DNA of 64,000 bases from Taklimakanibacter sp050246735 (lineage in GTDB: Bacteria; Pseudomonadota; Alphaproteobacteria; Rhizobiales; Aestuariivirgaceae), in NCBI GenBank assembly GCA_050246735.1, contig JBFWVM010000001.1:62001-126000 (forward strand), written 5' to 3'. The notes below the pieces were generated by a model that searched no databases, had not been told where the DNA came from, and worked only from the letters and a program-made list of their open reading frames with translations. The position numbers were made by a program, and so were the translations under genes. Positions 54,245 through 62,875 of the stretch are shown here, piece after piece (position 1 is the first letter of the stretch; every line of letters starts with the position of its first letter).

Positions 54245-54291
54245 TGCAAATATATAATGCTTTTATTTATTTGTCGCATTGAAAATTTGCA
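54245..54291. promoter_or_regulatory. AT-rich promoter region of the amino acid importer operon
   Basis: An AT-rich block contains inverted arms tgcaaat (54245-54251) and atttgca (54285-54291) separated by 33 bases. It lies 31 bases upstream of the binding protein start. Local GC is far below the surrounding average, typical for a regulated promoter. No precise -35/-10 was fixed. Confidence 0.4.
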
Positions 54292-54406
54292 CATTCAGAT
54301 GTTCAAATAATATCAAATGCTTGATCGAAGACGCAGGCAGATTCGGGTGACGCTCGTCAGGCCTTGGCCGTCTCCTCATGCGATGTCCAGGCCGTAGCCC
54401 GGCGTA

Positions 54407-55654
54407 TCACAGGTCCTTCTCCGCAAGCTCGCGGAACGCGTCTGGCACCGAGCGCCGGGAGCCGAGGGTCACCGAGGCGTAGCCGGCGGCGTCCCAGCCG
54501 AAGCGGCCGCGCACCCTGTCGACGGCGCGGTCGGCGCCGTCTCTTGCGATGCCGATGCGGCTGCCGGGCCTGCGCTTCTCGTCGGCGAGGCCGAGCGGGA
54601 ATTCGAGCTGCAATTCGCGTCCGCTTTCGAGATGCGACACCGAGACCGCCAGCAGCGAAATGGTCCGCTCGCCGGGATGATCGGCGAGCGCCGCGCGCGC
54701 CAGGTCCTCGGCGATCTCGGCCAGGATCGCGGTCGCCGCGACCGGCGCGTCGAGCGTCGCCGAGCGCGTGACGGACCGCATGTCGGCGAAGCGCACGCGC
54801 ACCGTGACGGTGCGGCCGGAGCTCGATTTCGCGCGCAAGCGGGTCGCCACCCGGTCCGCCAGATGGCGCAGGACAGGCCTTATGATCCGCTCCTCGGCGG
54901 GCTTGCGGCCGAGCGCCGACTGGGCGCCGGCCGAGCGGGCGCGGTGCCGCGTGCGGATCTCGCGGGGGTCGCGGTTGGCGGCAAGCGCCGTGAGCTTCTC
55001 GCCGGCGGCAGGACCGAGCAGGCGGGAAAGCGACCATCCGGGCGTCCCGGCCAGCTGGCCGATGGTGACGATGCCGGCGGCACCGAGCCTCGCCTTCGTC
55101 GCCGGACCCACGCCCCATACATGCTCGACGGGCAGGGGACTGAGAAAGGCGAGCTCGCGGCCCGGCTCGACGACGACGAGACCATCGGGCTTGGCGACCT
55201 GCGAGGCGATCTTCGCCAGATGCTTGGTCGAGGCGACGCCGATCGAGATGGCGAGGCCGAGCTCGGCGCGCACCCGCCGGCGGATCTCTTGCGCGATCCC
55301 GGCGGGCGGTCCGAAGAGATGGGTGCATCCCTTCACGTCGGCAAAGGCTTCATCGATCGAGATGCGCTCGACCAGCGGGGTGAAATCGCCGAGCACCGCG
55401 ATCGCGGCGTCGCCCAGCCTCCGATACTCCTCGAAGCGGCCCGCGACGAAAATGAGATCCGGGCAGAGCTGGCGCGCCTTGCGGCCCGGCATGCCGCCCT
55501 CTACGCCGAAGGCCTTGGCCTCATAGGATGCGGCGAGCACCGCCCCGCCTCCGACCGCGACCGGCTTGCCGCGCAGGCCCGGATCAAGGACCTGCTCGAC
55601 CGAGGCGTAGAAGGCGTCGAGATCGGCATGGAGGATGGTCGCGGAATCTTCCAT
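54407..55654 (-). CDS. dinB: DNA polymerase IV (DinB, Y-family)
   Basis: 415 aa from ATG at 55654; a longer frame to 55888 lacks family features. Catalytic acids are Asp11 (HADLDAFYASVE), Asp101 and Glu102 (ISIDEAF). The palm (to about 230), little finger and a C-terminal tail beyond residue 340 follow; a clear beta-clamp motif may be in ELQLEFPLGL. It copies damaged DNA with low fidelity. A LexA box sits directly at the start, and no Shine-Dalgarno is seen, so the mRNA may have almost no leader. Confidence 0.9.
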   Translation of the reverse strand: MEDSATILHADLDAFYASVEQVLDPGLRGKPVAVGGGAVLAASYEAKAFGVEGGMPGRKARQLCPDLIFVAGRFEEYRRLGDAAIAVLGDFTPLVERISIDEAFADVKGCTHLFGPPAGIAQEIRRRVRAELGLAISIGVASTKHLAKIASQVAKPDGLVVVEPGRELAFLSPLPVEHVWGVGPATKARLGAAGIVTIGQLAGTPGWSLSRLLGPAAGEKLTALAANRDPREIRTRHRARSAGAQSALGRKPAEERIIRPVLRHLADRVATRLRAKSSSGRTVTVRVRFADMRSVTRSATLDAPVAATAILAEIAEDLARAALADHPGERTISLLAVSVSHLESGRELQLEFPLGLADEKRRPGSRIGIARDGADRAVDRVRGRFGWDAAGYASVTLGSRRSVPDAFRELAEKDL

Positions 55655-55655
55655 G

Positions 55656-55670
55656 GAACAAAATGTGAAC
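55656..55670 (-). promoter_or_regulatory. LexA/SOS box GTTC-N7-GTTC at dinB
   Basis: Read leftward, GTTC (55670-55667), seven bases, GTTC (55659-55656) is an exact match to the alphaproteobacterial LexA consensus. It ends one base before the dinB start codon. It could also affect the divergent gene at 55740. Binding has not been shown. Confidence 0.85.
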
Positions 55671-55739
55671 AAACGGCATGGATTGTCAAGACGCGGGCTG
55701 ACGACGATATGATCATTGTCCAGGAATGAGAGGTGGTGA

Positions 55740-56024
55740 ATGGATCTGGGATCGTTCCGGGCCACGCTGGAGAAGCCCGAGCCGCCGAGCGGCCTGAGCC
55801 TTGCCCTGCAGGCCTTGTGGTGGGATGCCAGGGGCGACTGGGAGAAGGCCCATCGCTGCGCCCAGGAGCGTGACGACGAGGCGGGCATGCGGGTCCATGC
55901 CTATCTCCACCGCAAGGAAGGCGACCTGTCCAATGCGGACTACTGGTATCGCCGCTGCCGCAGGACGCCCGCCGAGGTCGGTCTCGATGAGGAATGGGAG
56001 AGCCTGGCCCGGTCGTTCCTGTGA
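55740..56024 (+). CDS. Small conserved hypothetical protein
   Basis: 94 aa from ATG at 55740, behind GAGAGGTGG. The sequence is helical and Trp/Arg-rich: SLALQALWWDARGDWEKAH, then YLHRKEGDLSNADYWYRRC. I recall this type from alpha- and betaproteobacteria, without a function. The Arg-Cys-rich repeat-like helices resemble TPR pairs. It is divergent from dinB, with a hairpin after its stop. Confidence 0.72.
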   Translation: MDLGSFRATLEKPEPPSGLSLALQALWWDARGDWEKAHRCAQERDDEAGMRVHAYLHRKEGDLSNADYWYRRCRRTPAEVGLDEEWESLARSFL

Positions 56025-56040
56025 CGGGCCCCATGAAAGT

Positions 56041-56085
56041 GGAGACGCCTCCGTTCGGGAATGCGGGGCTTGCGGAAGCGTCTCC
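56041..56085 (+). terminator. Hairpin after the 55740 gene
   Basis: Arms ggagacgcctccg (56041-56053) and cggaagcgtctcc (56073-56085) pair with one mismatch across a 19-base loop. It begins 17 bases after the stop. No T run follows, so it may be a weak or Rho-assisted terminator. Confidence 0.5.
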
Positions 56086-56289
56086 CTGTTCCGCTTCGAG
56101 GGGGAGAAGCGGCGTTTGGCCGGCCACGGGTGAAGCCTGTCGCCACACATCACCCTGCCTGCCTCTGCCCCGTACGGAAACGGGGCAGGTGCTCACCCGA
56201 AGCGGGCTCGCAGGCCCTCACGCTGCAACAGCCGTGCCAACGCCTGCGATTGACGGGAGCGCGACCGGGAGGCACCCTCGGCCCGCCCC

Positions 56290-57003
56290 ATGAAACCGGC
56301 CTCCTGCATGACCTCTCCCCTTCTGGATCTGACGCCCGAGCTCGTGGCGCTCTGCGAACGCAGGATCGAGGAGCCGGAAGCGGATCCGCGCTGGGCCGAG
56401 AATGACGAGCTCAGGGCCTTCGCGAAGGGGCTGCTGGCAAAGCGGCCCGAAGGTCCCTTGTGGGTCTTCGCCTACGGCTCCCTGATCTGGAACCCGACCT
56501 TCACCAGCGTGCGGCACAAGCGCGGCACCGCGCGCGGCTGGCACCGGTCCTTCTGCCTCGAGCTCGACCGGTGGCGCGCCACGCCGGAGCAGCGCGGGCT
56601 CATGATGGCGCTCGATCACGGCGGCAGCTGCGCCGGGCTGCTGTACGAGCTTCCGGAGCAGGGTCTCGACGAGACCGTCTATGGCCTCGTCTGGCGCGAG
56701 ATCAGCTTCAGGCACGATCTCGGCACGGTGCGCTGGCTCACCGTCGAGACCGACGGCGGGCAGGTGACGGCGCTCGCTTTCTGGGCCGGTCCCACCGGCC
56801 AGCGCATCCTGCGCCGACTGCCGCTCGAGAAGGTCGCGGCGGTCGTCGCCAGGGCCTGCGGCCATCTCGGCTCCAACGCCGCCTATCTCCACAACACCGT
56901 GCTGCATCTCGCCGAGGCCGGGATCTACGACCGCAACCTGTGGCGCCTGCAGAAGCTCGTGGCGCAGGAGATCCGCGCGCTCCACGGCATGACGCAGGCT
57001 TAG
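56290..57003 (+). CDS. ChaC-like gamma-glutamylcyclotransferase
   Basis: 237 aa from ATG at 56290; ATG at 56308 is also possible, neither having a good ribosome site. The GGCT signature FAYGSLIWNP is at residues about 60-69, with a likely catalytic Glu further on (EISFRHDL or near). ChaC-type enzymes split glutathione into 5-oxoproline and Cys-Gly. It is convergent with the SDR gene at 57038. Confidence 0.86.
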   Translation: MKPASCMTSPLLDLTPELVALCERRIEEPEADPRWAENDELRAFAKGLLAKRPEGPLWVFAYGSLIWNPTFTSVRHKRGTARGWHRSFCLELDRWRATPEQRGLMMALDHGGSCAGLLYELPEQGLDETVYGLVWREISFRHDLGTVRWLTVETDGGQVTALAFWAGPTGQRILRRLPLEKVAAVVARACGHLGSNAAYLHNTVLHLAEAGIYDRNLWRLQKLVAQEIRALHGMTQA

Positions 57004-57037
57004 CCGCCGCCGCCGGGGGAGACGGTCCTGCGCTTCG

Positions 57038-57793
57038 TCAATGCAGGAGCACGCCGCCGTCGACGACGAGGTCGATGCCGGTGATGAAGCTCGCGCCGTC
57101 GGAGAGGAGGAAAAGCGCGGCATTGGCCATGTCGGCGGCCGTGCCGATCCGCTTCAGCGGCACGAAGTCGGCGACCTCTCGGCGCAGCTCTTCGGTGTCC
57201 CAGCGCGCCTGCAGCGGCGTCAGCGTCGGGCCGGGACAGATGCAATTGGAGCGGATGCCGTCACGGGCGAGCTGCATGGCGAGCGAGCGCGAGACGGCGG
57301 AGACCGCGGCTTTCGAGGCCTGATAGGCGTCCTGCGGCTTGAGGTCGCCGCGCATCCACTGGATGGTGGAGAAATGGACCATGGCGCCGCCGGTTCGGCG
57401 CATGAAAGGCGCGGCGGCGCGGCTGGTCAGGACCATGCTCTTGAGGTTGATGTCCATGACATCGTCCCACACCGCGAGATCCATGTCGAGGAGCGAGCGG
57501 TCGCGTCCGAACCACAGGACGCCCGCCACATTGGCGAGGCAGTCGAGCCTGCCGCTGCGCGCATGGGCGGAGGCGACGGTCTTTTCGACGAAGGCACCGT
57601 CGCGCAGATCGCCCTGCGCATAGGCCACGTGCGATCCGGCCGCCGCGAGGCCGTCCGGACAAGGCTTGACGTCGATCGCGGTGACCGCCGCGCCCGCACC
57701 GGCAAGGGCGAGAGCGATGGCTTCGCCCATGCCGCCGCCGGCGCCGGTCACGATGGCCGCCTTGCCGCTGAAGTCGTAGGCCGGTATCGTCAT
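57038..57793 (-). CDS. SDR-family oxidoreductase
   Basis: 251 aa from ATG at 57793, overlapping the DUF72 stop as ATGA; a longer frame to 57973 is antisense to nothing but lies in the DUF72 gene. The cofactor loop is TGAGGGMG (residues 16-23), with Ser142, Tyr157 and Lys161 in YQASK, and FITGIDLVVDGG near the end. The substrate is unknown. Coupling to a DUF72 gene is unusual and may reflect a shared process. Confidence 0.86.
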   Translation of the reverse strand: MTIPAYDFSGKAAIVTGAGGGMGEAIALALAGAGAAVTAIDVKPCPDGLAAAGSHVAYAQGDLRDGAFVEKTVASAHARSGRLDCLANVAGVLWFGRDRSLLDMDLAVWDDVMDINLKSMVLTSRAAAPFMRRTGGAMVHFSTIQWMRGDLKPQDAYQASKAAVSAVSRSLAMQLARDGIRSNCICPGPTLTPLQARWDTEELRREVADFVPLKRIGTAADMANAALFLLSDGASFITGIDLVVDGGVLLH

Positions 57794-58602
57794 GAATTCC
57801 CCTTCAGCTTCTCGATCAGCGCCATGGCCGCCGCCGGCGCCCTGGGCTTGAAGCCGTTGATCATATAGATGAAGACGTCGCGCGATCCGGGCGGCTTCTT
57901 TTCCGCGTCGCCGACGGGCTTCAGATCGACGGGCGCGCCGCCCGTCGCCCAGGATTTCGCGCGATGGGCCCATTCGTCCAGCGCTTTCGGCGCATAGCCG
58001 GTGTCGATCTTCTCCGATGCGCGCTGCAGCCTGGCATAGACGAAGGATGCGGTCGCGTCGGGGATCTCGGGGAAGGACTCCTTGTCGGTCAGGACCACCG
58101 CCACCTTGTATTCACGCAGCATGGCGATGAAGTCGGGCGAACGGAAGCTCGGATGGCGCACTTCCACCACATGGCGCAGGGCGCGGCCCGCGAGCGAGGC
58201 GGGGAGCAGCCTGAGGAACGCCTCGAAATCCTTCGGGTCGAACTGCTTCGTCGGCAGGAACTGCCAGTTGATGGGGCCGAGCTTGTCCTTGAGCTCGAGG
58301 ATGCCGCTGTTGACGAAGCGCTCGACCGACGGACCGGCCTCGGCGAGGATGCGGCGGTTGGTGGAGAAGCGCGTGCCCTTCAGGGAGAAGACGAAGCCTT
58401 CCGGCGTCTCGTCGTGCCAGCGCGCGAAGCTCTCGGGCTTCTGGCTGCCGTAATAGGTGCCGTTGACCTCGATCGAGGTCAGATGCCGACTCGCATAGTC
58501 GAGCTCGCGCTTCTGCGCCAGGCCCTTGGGATAGAACGTGCCGCGCCAGGGCTCGAAGGTCCAGCCGCCGATGCCGACACGGATGCTTCCGCCCTTGGCC
58601 AT
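57790..58602 (-). CDS. DUF72-family protein (YecE-like)
   Basis: 270 aa. GGWTFEPWRGTFYPKGL, the EVNGTYYGSQ and WQFLPTKQF segments, and VEVRHPSF fit DUF72, a TIM-barrel family of unknown activity. The C-terminal KPVGDAEKKPPGSRDVFIYMINGFKPRAP is split from the barrel by a Lys/Pro-rich insertion. DUF72 proteins are thought to be metal-independent phosphate or nucleic-acid-related enzymes; this is not established. Confidence 0.84.
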   Translation of the reverse strand: MAKGGSIRVGIGGWTFEPWRGTFYPKGLAQKRELDYASRHLTSIEVNGTYYGSQKPESFARWHDETPEGFVFSLKGTRFSTNRRILAEAGPSVERFVNSGILELKDKLGPINWQFLPTKQFDPKDFEAFLRLLPASLAGRALRHVVEVRHPSFRSPDFIAMLREYKVAVVLTDKESFPEIPDATASFVYARLQRASEKIDTGYAPKALDEWAHRAKSWATGGAPVDLKPVGDAEKKPPGSRDVFIYMINGFKPRAPAAAMALIEKLKGNS

Positions 58603-58720
58603 GGATGTTCTCCGGTGAAGTCGTTCGCGGTGATGGGAAAGAGTACAGCCTTGCGGCGTTCGAGACTAGCTGCCGGCTCCTGTCAATCCGTGACAGCAGC
58701 GGATCCGTCCCGGCCTGCGG

Positions 58721-59710
58721 TCACCTGATGGGGAACACAAGTCCGATCCGGCCGCCCGCGTCGAGCCGATCGTCGAAGTCGGCCCGGGTTCGGCCGCCCG
58801 ACGCGTCCGCATGCTCGATGGTGGCGACGTCGGTATAGTAGTCCACGGTGCCTATGATCGTGAACGTCACGCCCTCAGCATAGAGAGGCGCCTTGAAACC
58901 GAGGGCTGCGCCGAAGCGCCCGCCCAGGGCGTCGTCGCTGTCTTCAGTGCCGAATTTCTGTCCGACTGTAGATACATAAAGCCGATCTTCAATATCCGAA
59001 TCGACATAGTAGGCGCCGGCCGAAATACGGCCCACCAGATCCAGAGATTCCGTAATGGGCTGCTCGAGCTCCGCCGCCACCTGGAGGCCTACATAGTAGG
59101 CTTCCACGCTGTCCTCGCGGCCGAGCGTAGAGGACTCTCCTAAAAACTCCGCAAACCGGATGTCGGTATCACCCTTGGTGTCCTGGTAGCGGAAGAACGG
59201 CTCCAGGCTGCCGATGACGACGCGCGCGCCGTCGTCTGCCAGGGTGCTCTTGAAGCTGAGCCGTGTCTCGACGTCGAGTTGCGTGTCGTCGCCTTCGACC
59301 TCTACACCGTCGGGCGAGTCCGATCCGAAGGCGGCGGTTACGGCACGGCCGTGGCCCACTTGAGCCAAGGACGCGGCGTGGCCGACCTCATTCACATCGC
59401 GAAGGACGGTCGAGAGGTCGATATTCAGCTCCATCCTGTCGAACAACCACGATGGATCCGCGAGCACGTGGCCGACTTCGACTCCGCCCGTGAGGATAGT
59501 CCCATCGTCATAGTCGAGGTCATGAAATGGCTGATCTATCTGCGTCCCCTGTTGTGCCGCCTGCCTCTTGGCGCCCCATGTGGCAGCACCACCCAGGCCG
59601 AACCCCAGGAACCATTCGCCAGGACCGGCACTCGCCCTGCCAATCTCGGCATGGGCGGTCCCGCAAAAGACCAGAAGCAGTCCGGCGCCGGCCAGCAGAG
59701 CGTGTCTCAT
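58721..59710 (-). CDS. Exported beta-barrel-like (outer membrane) protein
   Basis: 329 aa from ATG at 59710; ATG at 59719 is an alternative. The signal peptide ends FCGTAHAE (about residue 22). The mature protein shows alternating hydrophobic and aromatic strands (for example YYVGLQVAAELEQPI, LVGRISAGAYYVD, FTIIGTVDYYTDV) and ends FPIR after GRIGLVF, like many outer-membrane barrels that finish in an aromatic residue a few positions earlier. I recognise no specific family. GC and codon use look slightly lower than in neighbours. Confidence 0.65.
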   Translation of the reverse strand: MRHALLAGAGLLLVFCGTAHAEIGRASAGPGEWFLGFGLGGAATWGAKRQAAQQGTQIDQPFHDLDYDDGTILTGGVEVGHVLADPSWLFDRMELNIDLSTVLRDVNEVGHAASLAQVGHGRAVTAAFGSDSPDGVEVEGDDTQLDVETRLSFKSTLADDGARVVIGSLEPFFRYQDTKGDTDIRFAEFLGESSTLGREDSVEAYYVGLQVAAELEQPITESLDLVGRISAGAYYVDSDIEDRLYVSTVGQKFGTEDSDDALGGRFGAALGFKAPLYAEGVTFTIIGTVDYYTDVATIEHADASGGRTRADFDDRLDAGGRIGLVFPIR

Positions 59711-60057
59711 GCCCCCCATTCTCCTCTTCTAATTTACGTCAGGTTGCCCTTGAATCGGGTTGCCGGTCAATGGCTTGCATGACCCAAAGGGGTGAGTCGC
59801 CTGCTGCCCTCTCAGAGATAACCTAGCGTCATATATGGCCGGCCGCCCTGCCGGCCGACGATCCAATTTTCTGGAACATCCCCGCGGGAGTCGAGTTTAA
59901 CCGAAGTCTCAGCGGCAGGAGCCGTCCCGTAAGCTGAGGCAAGGCTCGCTCCCCAGATCGAAATATCTCAGGAGCGAGCCTTTCGCTTTCCGTCCGCTTT
60001 GACAAATCATTGAAAATTCGGGAAGTCTGGCGTTTTCAGAAGCGAGGACGTCACTTC
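59711..60057. other. 347-bp intergenic region with a 12-bp hairpin
   Basis: No gene is convincing. Arms aaggctcgctcc (59941-59952) and ggagcgagcctt (59971-59982) form a perfect 12-bp stem with an 18-base loop. It precedes the BKACE gene and could attenuate or insulate it. No clear promoter hexamers were fixed. Confidence 0.55.
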
Positions 60058-60993
60058 ATGCGGGCCAAGTCGAAAGCCATCATCACCTGCGCGATCACCG
60101 GATCGATCCACACGCCGTCCATGTCGCCACATCTGCCGGTCACCCCCGGCGACATCGCCGAACAGGCGGTCGAAGCCGGCAAGGCGGGCGCCGCCATCCT
60201 TCATCTGCATGCCCGCGATCCCAGGGACGGGCGGCCGTCGCCCGCGCCTGAGCTCTTCCTCGACTTCCTGCCGCGCATCAAGCAGGCGACCTCCGCCATC
60301 GTCAACATCACCACGGGAGGCGGGCAGGGCATGTCGCTCGACGAGCGGCTTGCCGCCGCGGAACGCGCCTCGCCCGAGATGACCTCCCTCAACATGGGCT
60401 CGATGAATTTCGGCCTCTTTCCGATGCTCAACCGCTACAAGGATTTCACCCATGAGTGGGAGCGCCAGCACCTCGAGCGCTCGCGCGACTTCATCTTCCG
60501 CAACACGTTCAGCGACATCGAGCAGGTGCTGAAGCGGCTGGGCGAGGGCCACGGCGTCAAGTTCGAGTTCGAGTGCTACGATGTCGGCCATCTCTACACG
60601 CTCGCCCATTTCCTCGACCGCAAGCTGGTCAAGCCGCCGCTCTTCGTGCAGACGATCTTCGGCATATTGGGCGGCATCGGTCCCGACCCGCAGAACGTGC
60701 TGGTGATGCGCGACACGGCCGAGCGCCTGTTCGGCGACCAGTATCACTGGTCGGTCCTGGCGGCGGGGCGCTTCCAATTGCCCTTCTGCACCATGGCCGC
60801 GACCATGGGCGCCAATGTGCGCGTCGGGCTCGAGGACAATCTCTTCATCGGCAAGGGCAGGCTCGCCAAGTCCAATGCCGAGCTCGTCGCCAAGATGCGC
60901 CACATCCTCGAGGAGCTGTCCATCGACGTCGCCTCGCCCGACGAGGCCCGCCAGATGCTCGATCTCAAGGGCGCGGCGAACGTGAAGTTCTGA
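60058..60993 (+). CDS. BKACE-family beta-keto acid cleavage enzyme
   Basis: 311 aa from ATG at 60058 after GAGGACG; the frame extends to 60010 without support. The BKACE (former DUF849) pattern is clear: ITCAITGSIHTPSMSPHLP, the zinc site in LHLHARD (His49, His51), NITTGGG, and a later ANVRVGLEDN. Family members condense a beta-keto acid with acetyl-CoA to acetoacetate and a CoA ester, as in lysine and carnitine catabolism. Substrate class cannot be read here. Confidence 0.88.
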   Translation: MRAKSKAIITCAITGSIHTPSMSPHLPVTPGDIAEQAVEAGKAGAAILHLHARDPRDGRPSPAPELFLDFLPRIKQATSAIVNITTGGGQGMSLDERLAAAERASPEMTSLNMGSMNFGLFPMLNRYKDFTHEWERQHLERSRDFIFRNTFSDIEQVLKRLGEGHGVKFEFECYDVGHLYTLAHFLDRKLVKPPLFVQTIFGILGGIGPDPQNVLVMRDTAERLFGDQYHWSVLAAGRFQLPFCTMAATMGANVRVGLEDNLFIGKGRLAKSNAELVAKMRHILEELSIDVASPDEARQMLDLKGAANVKF

Positions 60994-61015
60994 TCGATAC
61001 CCTCTGCCGCGGGCA

Positions 61016-61765
61016 TCAAAGGCTGACCGACAGGCCTCCGTCCACGGCGAGCACGTGGCCGTTCACATAGGATGCGGCATCGGAGGCGAGGAAGACCACG
61101 GCGCCGCCGAGCTCGTGGGGCATCGCCCAGCGGCCGGCGGGCGTGCGGCTCTCGACCCAGGCCGTGAAGGCCTTGTCCTCGAGAAGTGCCGTGTTGAGCT
61201 CGGTCGCGAAATAGCCGGGCGCGATGGCATTGACCGTCACGCCGTGGCGGCCGACCTCGGCGGCCATGGAGCGGGTCAGGCCGTGCAGGCCGGCCTTCGC
61301 CGCGACATAGGCGTGGATGGTCGGGCGCGCGAGGATCGCCGCGACCGACCCGACATTGATGATGCGGCCATGTTTGTTGGGCAGCATCAGCTTCGCGGCG
61401 TCGCGCGCCAGGCGGAAGCAGGCGGCGAGATTGACCGCGATGACGCGATCGAAATCGGCATCCTGCCATTCGGCGAGCGGACGCCGGTGCTGGATGCCGG
61501 CATTGTTGACGAGGATGTCGAGCTTCCCGTGCCGCGCCGCGATCTCGGCGAGCGCCGCGCCGCAGCGCTCGGGATCGGCGACGTCGAAGGCGAGATGGTG
61601 CGCTTTCAGCTTCCGCGCCGCGGCGGCCAGAGGCGTCTCGTCGCGGGCATTGAGGACGACGGTGGCGCCGTGCCCGGCGAGGGCCTCGGCCATGGCGAAG
61701 CCAAGTCCGCGCGAAGCGCCGGTCACCAGCGCGACGCGGCCATCGAGAGAGAAGCGGTCGGTCAT
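61016..61765 (-). CDS. SDR-family oxidoreductase (gluconate 5-dehydrogenase-like)
   Basis: 249 aa. TGASRGLG (residues 15-22), NNAG at 87-90, Ser140, Tyr153 and Lys157 in YVAAK, and YVNGHVLAVDGG mark a classical SDR. The overall pattern resembles gluconate 5-dehydrogenases or 2-dehydro-3-deoxygluconate-type reductases. Its position after a sugar importer supports use on the imported sugar or sugar acid. It lies downstream of the binding protein and a terminator-like hairpin. Confidence 0.85.
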   Translation of the reverse strand: MTDRFSLDGRVALVTGASRGLGFAMAEALAGHGATVVLNARDETPLAAAARKLKAHHLAFDVADPERCGAALAEIAARHGKLDILVNNAGIQHRRPLAEWQDADFDRVIAVNLAACFRLARDAAKLMLPNKHGRIINVGSVAAILARPTIHAYVAAKAGLHGLTRSMAAEVGRHGVTVNAIAPGYFATELNTALLEDKAFTAWVESRTPAGRWAMPHELGGAVVFLASDAASYVNGHVLAVDGGLSVSL

Positions 61766-61790
61766 GTCGGAGTGCTTTCGAGAACGGAAA

Positions 61791-61816
61791 GCAGGCGGAA
61801 ATCGCTTTCCGCCTGC
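61791..61816 (-). terminator. Terminator after the sugar-binding protein gene
   Basis: An 11-bp perfect stem, gcaggcggaaa/tttccgcctgc, with a four-base loop is followed leftward by TTTCCGTTCT. It is between the binding protein stop (61834) and the SDR start (61765) and could partially terminate, leaving SDR expression lower. Confidence 0.7.
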
Positions 61817-61833
61817 CCGGGAAGGAAGGCCGG

Positions 61834-62841
61834 CTATTTGCCGATGCAGCTGTCGGCGGTTTCGGGCGTGCAGACGTCGAGGCCGGTATAGGTCGGATCG
61901 GCGACCGTCTTGCCGTCCTTGAGGTCCTTCAGGAAGAACATCGCCATATAGCCCATCTCGAAGGGACGCTGGCCGACCTGGCCCTTGGAGAGGCCGTCCT
62001 TCATCAGCTCCATCTGCACGGGCAGCGTGTCGGCGACCACGAGGGCCAGCGCTCCCGACGCGATCTTGTCCTTGTAGGGTTCGGCCGCCTTGCGATAGGC
62101 CTCGGGCACGAATTGCGGGAAGCCGCCGGTCGGCACGAAGGCGTCGAGATCGGGATATTTCGCCAGCGTGTCCTCCATCTGGGCGACGGCGCGCGGGAAA
62201 TCGTCGTCGGTGTAGAGCGGGCAGCCGTCCGCTTCCTTCCAGCCGTTCTCGCCATTGAGCCGGTCGCCGGGTGCCGCGGCGCTCTGCTTGCCGGAAAGCG
62301 TGTCGCGGATGCCCTGCATGCGCTCATTGTGGTTGGCGGCGGCGGCACCGCCCGACTGGATGCAGATCGTGCCGCCCTTGGGCTTGATCTGCATCACGAT
62401 CTTGGCGAGGTTGACGCCGATGTCATAGTTCTTGGTGCCGACATAGGCGACGCGCAGATCCTTGTCCTCCGGCAGGAGGTCGGAGTCCCAGGTGAGCACC
62501 GGAATGCCGGCACCCTTGGCCTCGCGCAGCGCGCCCGCCATGGCCGCGGCGTTGGACGGCGACACGGCGATGCCGTCGACGCCCTTGGCGACCAGGTCCT
62601 GAACGATCTGCACCTGCTCCTCGCCGCCGCCATGCTCGCCGGGTCCGATATACATGCATTCGAAGGCGCCGTTCGATTCCGATTCCGCCTTCTTGCAGCC
62701 GTCGCGCGCCTGGTCGAAGAACGGGTTGTTCATGTTCTTGGGGACCAGCGCCAGGGTGAGCTTGTCGGCGGCATCGGCTCCGACCGCCCCCAGGGCCATC
62801 AGTCCCGCGACGATGGCCGTTCCGATTAGATACTTGGTCAT
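61834..62841 (-). CDS. Sugar-binding periplasmic protein (RbsB type)
   Basis: 335 aa with a signal peptide ending GAVGADA (about residue 24). LTLALVPKNMNNPFFDQARDG and QDLVAKGVDGIAVSPSNA are the type I periplasmic-binding fold, with VLTWDSDL and CIQSGG lining the ribose-like pocket. Two cysteine pairs are unusual for RbsB (Cys in the C-terminal DVCTPETADSC). It delivers a sugar to the following permease gene. Confidence 0.9.
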   Translation of the reverse strand: MTKYLIGTAIVAGLMALGAVGADAADKLTLALVPKNMNNPFFDQARDGCKKAESESNGAFECMYIGPGEHGGGEEQVQIVQDLVAKGVDGIAVSPSNAAAMAGALREAKGAGIPVLTWDSDLLPEDKDLRVAYVGTKNYDIGVNLAKIVMQIKPKGGTICIQSGGAAAANHNERMQGIRDTLSGKQSAAAPGDRLNGENGWKEADGCPLYTDDDFPRAVAQMEDTLAKYPDLDAFVPTGGFPQFVPEAYRKAAEPYKDKIASGALALVVADTLPVQMELMKDGLSKGQVGQRPFEMGYMAMFFLKDLKDGKTVADPTYTGLDVCTPETADSCIGK

Positions 62842-62875
62842 GCACGTTCCTCCTTGCTGTCTTGTCTTTGGCTAG

